Below are positions 8,535 to 16,573 of a DNA stretch of 64,000 nt, piece after piece. This DNA comes from Vulcanimicrobiota bacterium (lineage in GTDB: Bacteria; Vulcanimicrobiota; Xenobia; Xenobiales; JADMJV01). The stretch covers positions 62,001 through 126,000 of the forward strand of contig JAFKGI010000002.1 in the NCBI GenBank assembly GCA_017307785.1, given 5' to 3'. The position numbers and the translations under genes are program-made. The notes beneath the pieces were generated by a model. The model saw nothing but the letters and a program-made list of their open reading frames with translations. It was not told where the DNA came from and searched no databases. Within the stretch, counting starts at the first letter, position 1; every line of letters starts with the position of its first letter.

Positions 8535-9356
8535 TCAATCCCCCCGGAAGGTGGCGACCAATCGAGCCAGCCCCTGGCGCATCGCTTCCCCGCGCACCGC
8601 CCGCCCGTGACTGCTGAGAATCAACTCCGGTTGCAGGGCGGCCAGTTTGGCTACCGATTGCACCGCCTGCGACCAGTTCTCGGTCAAGGCGCGAGGCGGT
8701 CCGCTCAATTCCAGGTCCCCGGTGGTCACCGCGTAGGCGGATCGCTGAGAGGTGGTCAGGATGGCATCACCCGAGTATAAAGTACGGTCGGATTCACGCC
8801 ATAAGGAGATATGCCCGGCCGAGTGTCCGGGTGTATGCAACCAGCGCCAACCCGGCATAAAAGGAACACTGCCATCCTCGGGCAGGGCCTGCAACAGCCC
8901 GTTGTCTTCCAGAGGCCTCCAGTCGCGGGCCAGCGAGGCTCGCGAGAGAAGTCCGCCACCGGCGCTCGGGTCGGGTGACGGGTAGGTCGCCTCCCCCCTC
9001 AAAAACGCATGCTCGAGAGGATGGGCGTAGATCGGCACTTGCCAGAGTTCGGAAAGTCCCGCCAGGCAGCCGACGTGGTCGGGATGCGCGTGCGTCAGCA
9101 CGATGGCACTGGGAGCGCGTCCCCCGAAGCGCCGCGAGGCGGCTTCTTTCAGGTTGACCAGCGTGCCGGGCACGCCCGCGTCGATCAAGACCCAGCTCTC
9201 GTAGCCCTCAGGGTTGCCGAAGAAGGCGACGTTGACGACAAACAGTCGTTTGTAAGCGAGGTCGGGCAGCACGTGCCGGGTGCCGTCCTCACGCAAGCCC
9301 TGATGTTCAGCCCCGGTGTGACGTTCCAGAGAAATACGCTCGGTCAGCAATGCCAT
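8535..9356 (-). CDS. MBL-fold metallo-hydrolase
   Basis: This protein of 273 residues has THAHPDHVG (the HxHxDH zinc motif), TPGHSAGH (third His), SGDAIL (bridging Asp) and LSSHGRAV (last His). This is a full metal-ligand set of the metallo-beta-lactamase fold. The length and layout suit a glyoxalase II or lactonase-like hydrolase. The substrate cannot be named. The neighbours (a peptidase on each side, separately terminated) do not help. The gap of 111 bases to the C11 paralogue shows no gene. Confidence 0.85.
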   Translation of the reverse strand: MALLTERISLERHTGAEHQGLREDGTRHVLPDLAYKRLFVVNVAFFGNPEGYESWVLIDAGVPGTLVNLKEAASRRFGGRAPSAIVLTHAHPDHVGCLAGLSELWQVPIYAHPLEHAFLRGEATYPSPDPSAGGGLLSRASLARDWRPLEDNGLLQALPEDGSVPFMPGWRWLHTPGHSAGHISLWRESDRTLYSGDAILTTSQRSAYAVTTGDLELSGPPRALTENWSQAVQSVAKLAALQPELILSSHGRAVRGEAMRQGLARLVATFRGD

Positions 9357-9428
9357 TCAATCAGAATAACCGCTGCTTGAGAAATATTCACGATCTCGGA
9401 ATACTTGATCTCAAAGTACTCCAGTACG

Positions 9429-9466
9429 AAAAAAAAGGACCCGGCCGTTGGACCGGGTCCTTTTTT
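9429..9466 (-). terminator. Intrinsic terminator of the metallopeptidase gene
   Basis: A GGACCCGG / CCGGGTCC hairpin (9437-9460) has A-rich sequence on its left and six T on its right. It can work in both directions. On the minus strand it follows the stop of the metallopeptidase gene by eight bases. Confidence 0.85.
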
Positions 9467-9474
9467 CTGAGGCT

Positions 9475-10938
9475 TCAGGCGACGATGACGTTGCGCTCGA
9501 TGACGGGCTGACCGTCTTTCCAGCGCAGCACTCCGATGTAGGGATTGCCGTTCTTGTCGATCAGGTCTTTGTCGTTGAGACGCTGGTGCGGCTCGGTGTA
9601 GAGGATACGACCGCTGTCGATGAGGTGCTTCATGTCGGCGCGCACATCGCTGTCGTCGTTGGCGAATCGGGCCGAATCCACGTCGCGCGGCACTTCCACC
9701 AGCGCGCCCGAGAAGTTGCCGAAGTCGCCGACCAGCGGCACCAGGTCTTTCTGCACGGCGGCTGCTTCGTCGGTCAACGAGCGGCTGCCGTTCTGAGTGG
9801 GCGGCAGCGAAGACGGCGAGAAATCGGCCGGCAGAATCTCGCGATTCTTGTAAACCTGGGTGATCAGGTCAACGTGCTTGCCGCCGTTGTCGCGGTCGGA
9901 GGCGACGAAGGCTTTGGCCATGTCTTTGTAGGTAAAGTCGAAGCGCGGCGAGGCCTTGACCAGACGGCCCAGCATACGCAGGCCCTCATTGGAAGCTTCG
10001 CGGATGGCCTGAGCGGGCTCCATTCCGGCGGCGCGGTTCTCGTTGACCAGGCCGGTGAAGACGTCATAGAAAGCACCGGTCCAGAGGCGCGAGTAGTTGT
10101 GCACTTCGCTGCCCAACTGGTTGGGGTCTTCGGGGTTGTTCTCCAGCGACTTGGGGTCGGCCCATTTGAAGCTGTTGATGGCGGTGCGGGTGTAGTCGCC
10201 GCCGGTGCGGTTCTTACCGGAGGTGTTGTTGATGGTGACGCCCAGCTCTTCGCCCAGGTTGGCGGCCATGTTGGGTTTGGTCATATCGCCGCCGGTCTGC
10301 TCGACCACTCGGGCCAGCACGCGGTCGTCCTGAACGCTCATCACCAGCGCCAGCATATCGCCAAACGATTCGTGGAAGGCACCGGCGTCGGCGCGCCAGT
10401 TCATCAGATAGGCCGGACGGAAGGCATCCAGGATGGCGTGGCCGACTTCGTGGGACACCACTTCGCCGGAGTCACCGCTGTGCACCACCTGAGTGGTCTT
10501 GGGGTCGGTGGAGTGGAAGAAGTTGACGCTGCCTTCGCCTCTCTGGTAGTAGGCGTTGAGCATTTCGCCGGCATCGGGATTGACGTCCAGCTGGGGCTTT
10601 TTGAAGGCCCAGCTGATGTTCATGCCGGTGCCTTCCTCGAAGAATTTGATGGTGCGGGCCACGGCCGAGAAAGCGTTGGCGGCGTGGAAGCCCGGGGTTC
10701 CTTGCTCGAAGATGAAGTTGCCGTCGGCGTTGGGCTCAAGCGCTTCGTTGAGGCGAGCCTTGTCGACGGCCGGTCCGACGTCGCCGGACTTCAATCCCTG
10801 GACGGTGTAGGTACCAGGCTCGAGAACGACCTTATCCTGGGGGTTCTGAGAAAACTCGGCTTGAGCGGCCTTGGCGGGCGCGCTGCGCGGCTGAGTGGGG
10901 GCGATACGGGGGCTGTGTGTGTGAGTGGTGCAGAACAT
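9475..10938 (-). CDS. Zinc metallopeptidase of M4/M36 type
   Basis: This is a 487-residue protein. The zinc site is VVSHEVGHAI (H163, E164, H167) followed 23 residues later by GAFHESFGD, where E190 would be the third ligand. This HExxH...GAxxExxxD layout is that of thermolysin and fungalysin. The upstream RTIKFFEEGTGMNISW and the late GSEVHNYSRLWTGAFYDVFTGL segments suit the same fold. No Sec signal or classical propeptide is present. The first 40 residues are Thr/Pro/Ala-rich and hold DKVVL at 35-39, matching the leader motif of the neighbouring C11 peptidases. It is most likely an extracellular protease. Confidence 0.8.
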   Translation of the reverse strand: MFCTTHTHSPRIAPTQPRSAPAKAAQAEFSQNPQDKVVLEPGTYTVQGLKSGDVGPAVDKARLNEALEPNADGNFIFEQGTPGFHAANAFSAVARTIKFFEEGTGMNISWAFKKPQLDVNPDAGEMLNAYYQRGEGSVNFFHSTDPKTTQVVHSGDSGEVVSHEVGHAILDAFRPAYLMNWRADAGAFHESFGDMLALVMSVQDDRVLARVVEQTGGDMTKPNMAANLGEELGVTINNTSGKNRTGGDYTRTAINSFKWADPKSLENNPEDPNQLGSEVHNYSRLWTGAFYDVFTGLVNENRAAGMEPAQAIREASNEGLRMLGRLVKASPRFDFTYKDMAKAFVASDRDNGGKHVDLITQVYKNREILPADFSPSSLPPTQNGSRSLTDEAAAVQKDLVPLVGDFGNFSGALVEVPRDVDSARFANDDSDVRADMKHLIDSGRILYTEPHQRLNDKDLIDKNGNPYIGVLRWKDGQPVIERNVIVA

Positions 10939-11016
10939 ATCCAGAGTATGCCACCCGGGGGGCGTTGCGCATGTGAAAAGCTCGTGAACGGACCGACGCT
11001 TAAAAAAAGTTGAAAA

Positions 11017-11808
11017 TCACTTCTGGTAGCGCCAGAAAACCCGGTCGATGCGGGCTCCGCACTGCTTATTGTAGAAACCGTAGGGCCCCACCCAGGGAAT
11101 GATAGCCTGTTCATGTCCCTGAGCCTTGAGATCTGCCAGGCAGCGGCGCAGCAGAATTCCCCCGACCCCCGCGCCCCTTTTTTCCGGGTCCGTGCCCATA
11201 GGACCAAACCAGCCGGTGCCCAGGTTGTTGCCGTCGTAGCCGGAGAAGCCGAGCAAGCGGTCTTCTTGGAAAGCCAGGTGCAGACTGATGGGGTCGTTTT
11301 CGAACATCCGGCCCACCTCATACTTCCAGCCGACCCAGTGTTGGTCCAGAAAAGCTAGGACCGTGCTCCGGTCCTCGGGCCGGGCCCGGCGGATGCCTTC
11401 GCGGGATTCTTCTGGAAAGGCCTGACGCAGGTCGCAGTGCAGGTTATAGGTCTCGCCTACTTTGCGGTAGCCACGCTTCTCCAGGAAAAGCAAGCCGGTG
11501 GTGTAGCGCACGTCCACTCCCGGCACCAGGTAGTTGGGGTTGCTTTCGCAGATGCGGATGGGTCCGCTGGGCAGGGAGGCCTCGGCGGTTTCCAGCAAGG
11601 CGGTCCCCAGCCCTCGCCGACGGCTTTCCGGGTCGACGCACAGGAACTTGACGGTGCTTTTGCTTTCGCGGTGCACGGCCATAGAAAATCCCTCGAGCTC
11701 TTGCGAAACGTAAGCCCCCTGGAAGTCCGGATCCCCCCAGACTTTCTCGCGCAACAGGTCCAGAGTCATCGGATCAAAGGGGCAGCTGCGATTCCAGAGA
11801 CGCAACAA
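11017..11808 (-). CDS. GNAT acetyltransferase with two GNAT domains
   Basis: Two GNAT units are visible. The first has VDPESRRRGLGTALL (acetyl-CoA pyrophosphate loop, R-x-x-G-x-G/A) at about residues 58-72. The second has TDPEKRGAGVGGILL at about 207-221, then AIIPWVG and GFYNKQCG. The substrate is unknown. The first usable start in the frame is TTG 11808. Codons immediately upstream read LRRLQREDEAALLRLW, a good GNAT beginning, so translation probably starts 12-16 codons earlier, perhaps at a CTG overlapping the stop of the AmpG-like gene. It is likely the second gene of that operon. Confidence 0.8.
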   Translation of the reverse strand: MLRLWNRSCPFDPMTLDLLREKVWGDPDFQGAYVSQELEGFSMAVHRESKSTVKFLCVDPESRRRGLGTALLETAEASLPSGPIRICESNPNYLVPGVDVRYTTGLLFLEKRGYRKVGETYNLHCDLRQAFPEESREGIRRARPEDRSTVLAFLDQHWVGWKYEVGRMFENDPISLHLAFQEDRLLGFSGYDGNNLGTGWFGPMGTDPEKRGAGVGGILLRRCLADLKAQGHEQAIIPWVGPYGFYNKQCGARIDRVFWRYQK

Positions 11809-11842
11809 GGCAGCCTCGTCCTCGCGCTGCAGACGGCGCAGG

Positions 11843-13171
11843 TTATTCAGGACTGATGCCCACGTCCGCGTCAGGAAGATCTCCGGACTTCTTCTTGGGC
11901 TCGAAGTAATTCAAAAAGCCCTGGTCCTTCCAGGCCATATAGGCGACTCCGAACGAGGGTAGAGTGCATACCGCGATATAACCGAAGTATTGCTGAAAAC
12001 CGAGAGCTTTGGCTACATAGCCGGCGCCCATCTGAGGCAGCATCACGCCCATGGCCATAAACCCGGTGGCGATGGCGTAGTGAGAAGTCTGCATCTCTCC
12101 CCGGGTGAAATACATCAGGTAGAGCATGAAAACGGTAAAGCCAAATCCGTAGCCAAACTGCTCAATGAACAGACAGGTGCTGATGACGTTCACGTTGGTA
12201 TTCTGGGAAAAAGCCAGGTAGAGAAAGGCCAGATTGGGGACGTGCATGATGAAGATCATCAGCCAGTACCACTTACGCAGGCCCTGTTTGGCCACCAGTT
12301 TGCCGGCCAGAATTCCACCGCAGATGATTCCGATCACTCCGAAGGTTCCGTAGGCCAGGCCAAATTGCTTGGTCGTCAGTCCCAGTCCTCCCGATTCCAG
12401 AGTGCCTTTCAGGAAGGGAGCGACCTGGCCCAGAACCTGCACTTCGGCAACCCGAAACAGCAGGATGAAAGCGATGGCGTTGAGCACGCCCGGTCGCGCG
12501 AAAAAGCGTGCGAACGTGTGAAGATAACCCTCGAAGAACTCGCCGACGCCGACGTTCGGGCGGGGTTGGTCCGTCTGCGGTCGGGGCAGCACCGCGAAGT
12601 GATAGGCGGCGGCCACCAGATAGAAAACACCTGGCACCATGAACATGGTCGACCAACCGCCAAATTTGTCCGAGCTGGCCGCGAAGTAGCCGGCCAGCCA
12701 GACCAGCACCCCTTTGGAAAAGAGCATGGAAAGTCGATAGGCGGTGGATCGAATACCCGTGTAGCCGGCCTGGTCCGATTCATCCAGGGCCAGCATGTAG
12801 TAGCCGTCGGCGGCGATATCCTGGGTGGCCGAGGTGACGGCCAGGATCCAGAAACAGACCTGGGTCCAGAGCAGCCAGTTGGGGCTCTTGGTGGTGGCCG
12901 CCAGGCCCAGGAAAGCCCCGGCCAGGAGAATCTCGGTCAGGACAATCCACCAGCGCTTGCTCTTCACCAGGTCCACCAGCGGGCTCCACAGCGGCTTGAC
13001 GACCCAGGCCAGATACATGCTGCCCGTGACCACGCCGAGCGTCTCCACCGTGAGGCCGAAATCGGTGTACATCACCTTGGATGCATCCGAGACAATCGAG
13101 TTCGGAATCCCCTCTGCGAAATAGAGGGTGGGGACCCAGATCCAGGGGGAGAGTCGGCGGCCGTTTTCCAT
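11843..13171 (-). CDS. AmpG-like MFS permease
   Basis: This is a 442-residue transporter with about twelve hydrophobic segments. It starts MENGRRLSPWIWVPTLYFAEG; the WxPTLYFAEGIP and TQDIAADGY segments are typical of AmpG-type (PAT family) permeases, which import muropeptides or acyl-CoA-like cargo. The open frame reaches back to 13420, but that stretch runs through the 61-bp repeats and has no family resemblance, so I chose ATG 13171. The GNAT gene follows it directly. The cargo is unproven; peptidoglycan fragments are the family's commonest substrate. Confidence 0.8.
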   Translation of the reverse strand: MENGRRLSPWIWVPTLYFAEGIPNSIVSDASKVMYTDFGLTVETLGVVTGSMYLAWVVKPLWSPLVDLVKSKRWWIVLTEILLAGAFLGLAATTKSPNWLLWTQVCFWILAVTSATQDIAADGYYMLALDESDQAGYTGIRSTAYRLSMLFSKGVLVWLAGYFAASSDKFGGWSTMFMVPGVFYLVAAAYHFAVLPRPQTDQPRPNVGVGEFFEGYLHTFARFFARPGVLNAIAFILLFRVAEVQVLGQVAPFLKGTLESGGLGLTTKQFGLAYGTFGVIGIICGGILAGKLVAKQGLRKWYWLMIFIMHVPNLAFLYLAFSQNTNVNVISTCLFIEQFGYGFGFTVFMLYLMYFTRGEMQTSHYAIATGFMAMGVMLPQMGAGYVAKALGFQQYFGYIAVCTLPSFGVAYMAWKDQGFLNYFEPKKKSGDLPDADVGISPE

Positions 13172-13228
13172 CCCGTGGAGATACCCCAGAACCCGGGTCA
13201 CCAATCTCGGTTGAGGGACCAGCCGAAT

Positions 13229-13391
13229 GCCACCACCTGAGGTAAGCAACACACACCCTCCGTGGTGGCACATGAGGAAGCGGCCGGGAGCCACCCCCTG
13301 GGGTAAGCAACACATACCCCAGGGGGTGGCCCAAGGAGAACCGGCCGGAAGCCACCACCTGAGGTAAGCACCAACCCACCTCCGTGGCCGA
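13229..13391. repeat. Three tandem 61-bp units, each containing a 41-bp palindrome
   Basis: Units begin at 13229, 13290 and 13351. Each has left arm GCCACC(A/C)CCTG(A/G)GG, a centre GTAAGCA..., and a right arm that is its inverted complement. The palindrome is followed by a spacer of about 20 bases with CGGCCGG. The third unit lacks the spacer and runs into the terminator of C11 paralogue B. In unit 2 both arms change together, keeping the pairing. The block lies 58 bases upstream of the AmpG-like start. Confidence 0.85.
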
Positions 13392-13397
13392 CTCCTC

Positions 13398-13433
13398 AAA
13401 AAAAAGGCCCGGAAGCGCACACTCTTCCGGGCC
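13398..13433 (-). terminator. Intrinsic terminator of C11 paralogue B
   Basis: The GGCCCGGAAG / CTTCCGGGCC stem (13406-13433, eight-base loop) is followed on the minus strand by a run of eight T. It lies just after the stop of the clostripain gene at 13457. Confidence 0.9.
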
Positions 13434-13456
13434 GACTGACTCTCTCTAACTAACTC

Positions 13457-14815
13457 TTAGCGGACTTTCTGGAGCATTTCGTCCCAGCGGGTGTCCTTGG
13501 CGAACTTGGTGTTGCCATACTTGTCGAAGGAGAGACGGTTCAGGTCTTCACCTTCCATGTTGGGGATGTTCATCATGTTGGCCTGGCGGTCGATCTCGAT
13601 GTTCAGACCGCGGGCGTTGGGGTAGCTGGCGCTGTGCTGGTTGGCCACCAGAGCGTCGGCCAGGGCGGCCTGGATGCCGTCGGCGGCTTCCTTGACCTTG
13701 CCACCGAACTTCTGGCCAGCCAGGTCGACGAAGTGCGACATATCGGCGAAGTCAGCGAACTTCTGGGCTTTCTGAGCGACCGGAGCGAAGTCGGCCTTGG
13801 TGTATTTGCCTTCCAGAACGGCACCGGCGAAGTTGTCGACGGCGGCGGTCACGGCCGGCATCTTGTCGAGATTGATGGCCGACATCGTGCCCAGGTCGCG
13901 CTGGTGGCCTTCGGCCATCTGCACGATGCCCTTGGCCATCGACTCGGGGGTGAGGGGCTCGCGGCTGCGCAGGGCGGCTGCGGCGTAGTCCAGCACCTTG
14001 CCACTGAGAACGCGGCTGTTGCTGTTAGTGGTCTTCGCTCCACCCAGAGCCTGGTCATACTGCCAGCCGGCGCCGCCTTCGGTTTCCTCGGAGGCGACCA
14101 GGTAGTTGGCGTAGGGGGTCAGCTGGTGAGCGACCTCGGTGGAGGCCATCAAGCACTCGTCGAAGCCGAGCACGTCGATGCGCTTGCCGGTCTGCTCTTG
14201 AGCGGTGCGCAGACCGTCTTCCAGGTCGTTCAGGTTCATCCAGCTGTCGGTGCTCTCGGAGTGGTGCGCACCCTTCCAGCCGGCGCCGTGGTCGGAGCAA
14301 ATCAGCATAAAGTTCTTGGAGGGAAATTCTTTCATGGCCCACACGATGGAGTCAGCCAGGCTGGACGACTTGGCCATATCGTGGCTGCGGCCCAGGTCCT
14401 GCAGGACCGGCGACTTGAGGCCGGGGGTGCTGTCGGCTTCGAGCTTCATACGCACGACGTTGCCGCCCTTGGGCTGGTGGCTGGTTTCGGCCAGCAAGTT
14501 CATCTCGTTGGTGGAGCCGACGCGCTCGGCTTCGTCGAGGTCGCTCTGCATGTAGCGGTAAAGATTGTTGTCGGAAACGGAGTATACGAGCACGGTCCAG
14601 TCCTTCAGCTCGGGCTGCGGCGGGGCCGGCGGCTGCTGCGGAGGAGCGGGCTGGGTGGGTGGCTGCTGCACCGGCGGCTGTTCGGCCGGGGGCTGCTGCT
14701 GGCTGAGGGCAAAGCTGTCGCCAGAAACCGAAGCGTTCTGGGCGGGGGCGGCGCTGGCGCGGGTGGCGGCAGCGGCGACGAAGGGACGGGCTTGAGATAC
14801 AGAAGAAAGAGTCAT
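13457..14815 (-). CDS. Clostripain-family (C11) cysteine peptidase, paralogue B
   Basis: This is a 452-residue protein. A leader rich in Pro, Gln and Ala covers residues 1-68 and contains DSFAL at 33-37. The peptidase domain begins WTVLVYSVSDNNL. The catalytic pair is H176 (CSDHGAGW) and C221 (GFDECLMAS). It shares its first 13 residues (MTLSSVSQARPFV) with paralogue C and its promoter with that gene, so B and C are the more recent duplicates. No Sec signal is seen. It is a single-gene unit: AGGGAG ribosome site in front, terminator behind. Confidence 0.88.
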   Translation of the reverse strand: MTLSSVSQARPFVAAAATRASAAPAQNASVSGDSFALSQQQPPAEQPPVQQPPTQPAPPQQPPAPPQPELKDWTVLVYSVSDNNLYRYMQSDLDEAERVGSTNEMNLLAETSHQPKGGNVVRMKLEADSTPGLKSPVLQDLGRSHDMAKSSSLADSIVWAMKEFPSKNFMLICSDHGAGWKGAHHSESTDSWMNLNDLEDGLRTAQEQTGKRIDVLGFDECLMASTEVAHQLTPYANYLVASEETEGGAGWQYDQALGGAKTTNSNSRVLSGKVLDYAAAALRSREPLTPESMAKGIVQMAEGHQRDLGTMSAINLDKMPAVTAAVDNFAGAVLEGKYTKADFAPVAQKAQKFADFADMSHFVDLAGQKFGGKVKEAADGIQAALADALVANQHSASYPNARGLNIEIDRQANMMNIPNMEGEDLNRLSFDKYGNTKFAKDTRWDEMLQKVR

Positions 14816-14842
14816 TTTAGGAGTTCTCCCTGGTTTGTGTGG

Positions 14843-14886
14843 TGTGTAGGCCCATCATAATTCTTGATGCGACCTGAACATGTTGA
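14843..14886 (-). promoter_or_regulatory. Probable promoter of C11 paralogue B
   Basis: On the minus strand TATGAT (14859-14854) is a good -10 box and is followed by GGGCCTACACA. The 18-base stretch 14843-14860 recurs exactly at 17966-17983 in front of paralogue C. Both copies also have a CAACAT-type element about 20 bases upstream of the -10. Confidence 0.6.
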
Positions 14887-14944
14887 CCAGGTGTGAACTC
14901 GTCTCCAGGTTTAAAAATACCTGAAATTCAACAGGACGGAATTC

Positions 14945-15847
14945 CTAAACGGCTCCAGCTACCCCCGCCGCCCATTGTTTGGCCGCCTCTCCGCTGTAGT
15001 GCACGCCATCGCCGCCGCTGTATTTGGGAGTGAAGGGAGCGGACGAAATATAGCTACCGTAAGGAGCCACCGCCGCCTTCATGTCTTCGTCGAACTTCTG
15101 CAGCGAGGAGCGATTGCTCTCGTCCTGTCGGGTGGTGGGCGGACCGACCCAGGTGATCTTGATGCCGTGCTTCTTGGCGATCTGACCGATTTCGTCCACC
15201 TGCTTTTTAATACCCGACGCACCGGCTCCGCGAAAGTTGGCTCCCAGGTTGACCAGGATGGTGTCGGGCTTGTCTTCATTGATCAGGTCCTCGAGCTTGG
15301 GAGTGGCGTGGGCGGCCGTCTTCTGCGTCCGACCATTGACCTTGTGATCCGCAAAGCCGACCGTCGTTCCCTTGCCGCTGATAAAATTGTCGGCGGTGGC
15401 GCCGCTGCTGCCGACCGTGTGCACCTGGGCCCCCTTGGCGCGCAGCAAGCGGTCGAGTTCATCACCAAAAGCTCCGGCCGTATGGGAATCTCCAATGACC
15501 AGCACCTTGCTGCCCGACTTCACCTGCCCGCCCGTGGGTGGAGGTGATTGCTGCGATACGTCCCCACCGGCGGAGCCACCCGTGGCCGCCGTGACCGCGT
15601 CGCTGGAGGAGCCGGAGGAGCTGGAGGCGCCATTGCTCATCAAGCCGGTCAGCAGCATGGACATCAGTTGGAGCATCCCACCCATCAACTGCTGGTTGCC
15701 GGCCAGCATCGCGGAAGCCGCGTCCGGCACTCCCAGGCCCTGAGAGCAGCGCAGACTGGCCAGGTCACTGCTCTGAAAAGGAGCCGCCCCGGAAAAGCCT
15801 GCGACTGGACCGGAGACACCGAGCTGAGCGAGAGAAGTGAGCGCCAT
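14945..15847 (-). CDS. SGNH/GDSL-family hydrolase
   Basis: This is a 300-residue protein. Residues 1-110 are a low-complexity leader: a Leu/Met-rich stretch (MLQLMSMLLTGLM) then Ser/Gly-rich sequence. The hydrolase domain runs from VLVIGDSHTAGAFG (block I, catalytic Ser) through GSSGATADNF (block II Gly) and VNLGANFRG (block III Asn) to GDGVHYSGEAAKQWA (block V, catalytic Asp and His). These blocks are diagnostic of SGNH esterases, which often deacetylate polysaccharide or peptidoglycan. It has no standard signal peptide. A good ribosome site (AAGGAGG) lies before the ATG. Confidence 0.85.
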   Translation of the reverse strand: MALTSLAQLGVSGPVAGFSGAAPFQSSDLASLRCSQGLGVPDAASAMLAGNQQLMGGMLQLMSMLLTGLMSNGASSSSGSSSDAVTAATGGSAGGDVSQQSPPPTGGQVKSGSKVLVIGDSHTAGAFGDELDRLLRAKGAQVHTVGSSGATADNFISGKGTTVGFADHKVNGRTQKTAAHATPKLEDLINEDKPDTILVNLGANFRGAGASGIKKQVDEIGQIAKKHGIKITWVGPPTTRQDESNRSSLQKFDEDMKAAVAPYGSYISSAPFTPKYSGGDGVHYSGEAAKQWAAGVAGAV

Positions 15848-15968
15848 CGAAAAAACCTCCTTGGGAAGTGATCCAACTCTATCAAGAATCTCTTAACGTA
15901 CGATGACCAAATCCCGTGAAGATCCGTAACATGAAGCAGACCATTTAACCTTGCTTTATCAGGCCATG

Positions 15969-15998
15969 AAAAAAGCCCCCCGTCCGGAGACGGGGGGC
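15969..15998 (-). terminator. Intrinsic terminator of the DUF5684-like gene
   Basis: The GCCCCCCGTC / GACGGGGGGC stem (15975-15998, loop CGGA) is followed on the minus strand by six T. It lies directly after the stop of the gene at 16012. Confidence 0.85.
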
Positions 15999-16011
15999 TT
16001 CCGTGAATCGT

Positions 16012-16404
16012 TTACTTCAGGCCAAACGTATTCATATCGAACTCGTTGATATCGCCAAACTGCGCGTCACCAAAAGCCAGCGCCAGGAAGGCAAAGGGAC
16101 TGGTGAACGGGATGACCCCGGCGATCGTCCACATGACGTCTTTGCCAAAGGCCATCATCAGGCGGTGAACAAAGACGATCACGGCCAAGAAATTCACGCC
16201 CGGGATGAAGAGCAGAAGCACTGTCCACACCGGCATGCGCAAAAACTGACTCATCACGTAGGCGTTGTAGAAGGGAACAATTCCCTCCCAGCCCTGGCGG
16301 CCCGCCTTGGTAAAGAGTCGCCACATGGCCGCGAAGCTCACCACCACCGAAACCAAGCAGGCCAGGCTCAAGCCCATCAAGATCATGCCCAGTAAGTTAT
16401 CCAT
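16012..16404 (-). CDS. Small membrane protein, DUF5684-like
   Basis: This is a 130-residue protein with three to four hydrophobic segments. The central FTKAGRQGWEGIVPFYNAYVM segment is the recognisable part of DUF5684-type proteins, which often occur fused to or beside signal peptidase I. I chose ATG 16404 because GGGAGG stands six bases before it; the longer open frame to 16431 has no such site. No function is established. It is a single-gene unit with its own terminator. Confidence 0.65.
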   Translation of the reverse strand: MDNLLGMILMGLSLACLVSVVVSFAAMWRLFTKAGRQGWEGIVPFYNAYVMSQFLRMPVWTVLLLFIPGVNFLAVIVFVHRLMMAFGKDVMWTIAGVIPFTSPFAFLALAFGDAQFGDINEFDMNTFGLK

Positions 16405-16522
16405 AAGACCTCCCGAATGCGGGCCACTCACGACCCCCGAATACTAGTAGAAATTCCCTAGGCCTTTAGGATGGCCTTTTGAAGGCGATTCCAAACGCGA
16501 GGATTTTTAGGAGTCTCGAAAC

Positions 16523-16558
16523 AAAAAAAAGACCAGGCCTCTCGACCTGGTCTTTTTT
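16523..16558 (-). terminator. Intrinsic terminator of C11 paralogue C
   Basis: The AGACCAGG / CCTGGTCT stem (16530-16553) lies between a run of eight A and a run of six T, so it can act in both directions. It follows the clostripain stop on the minus strand. Confidence 0.9.
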
Positions 16559-16573
16559 CTTTACTGGCGGGTC

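Noticed and set aside
13229..13391. CRISPR-like array
   Set aside because: Only three units; the intervening 20 bases are alike in sequence rather than unique, the units are palindromic over 41 bases and there are no cas genes.
13172..13420. N-terminal extension of the AmpG-like transporter
   Set aside because: The frame is open but runs through the palindromic repeats and gives Trp/Gly/Cys-rich sequence with no family resemblance; ATG 13171 fits the family.
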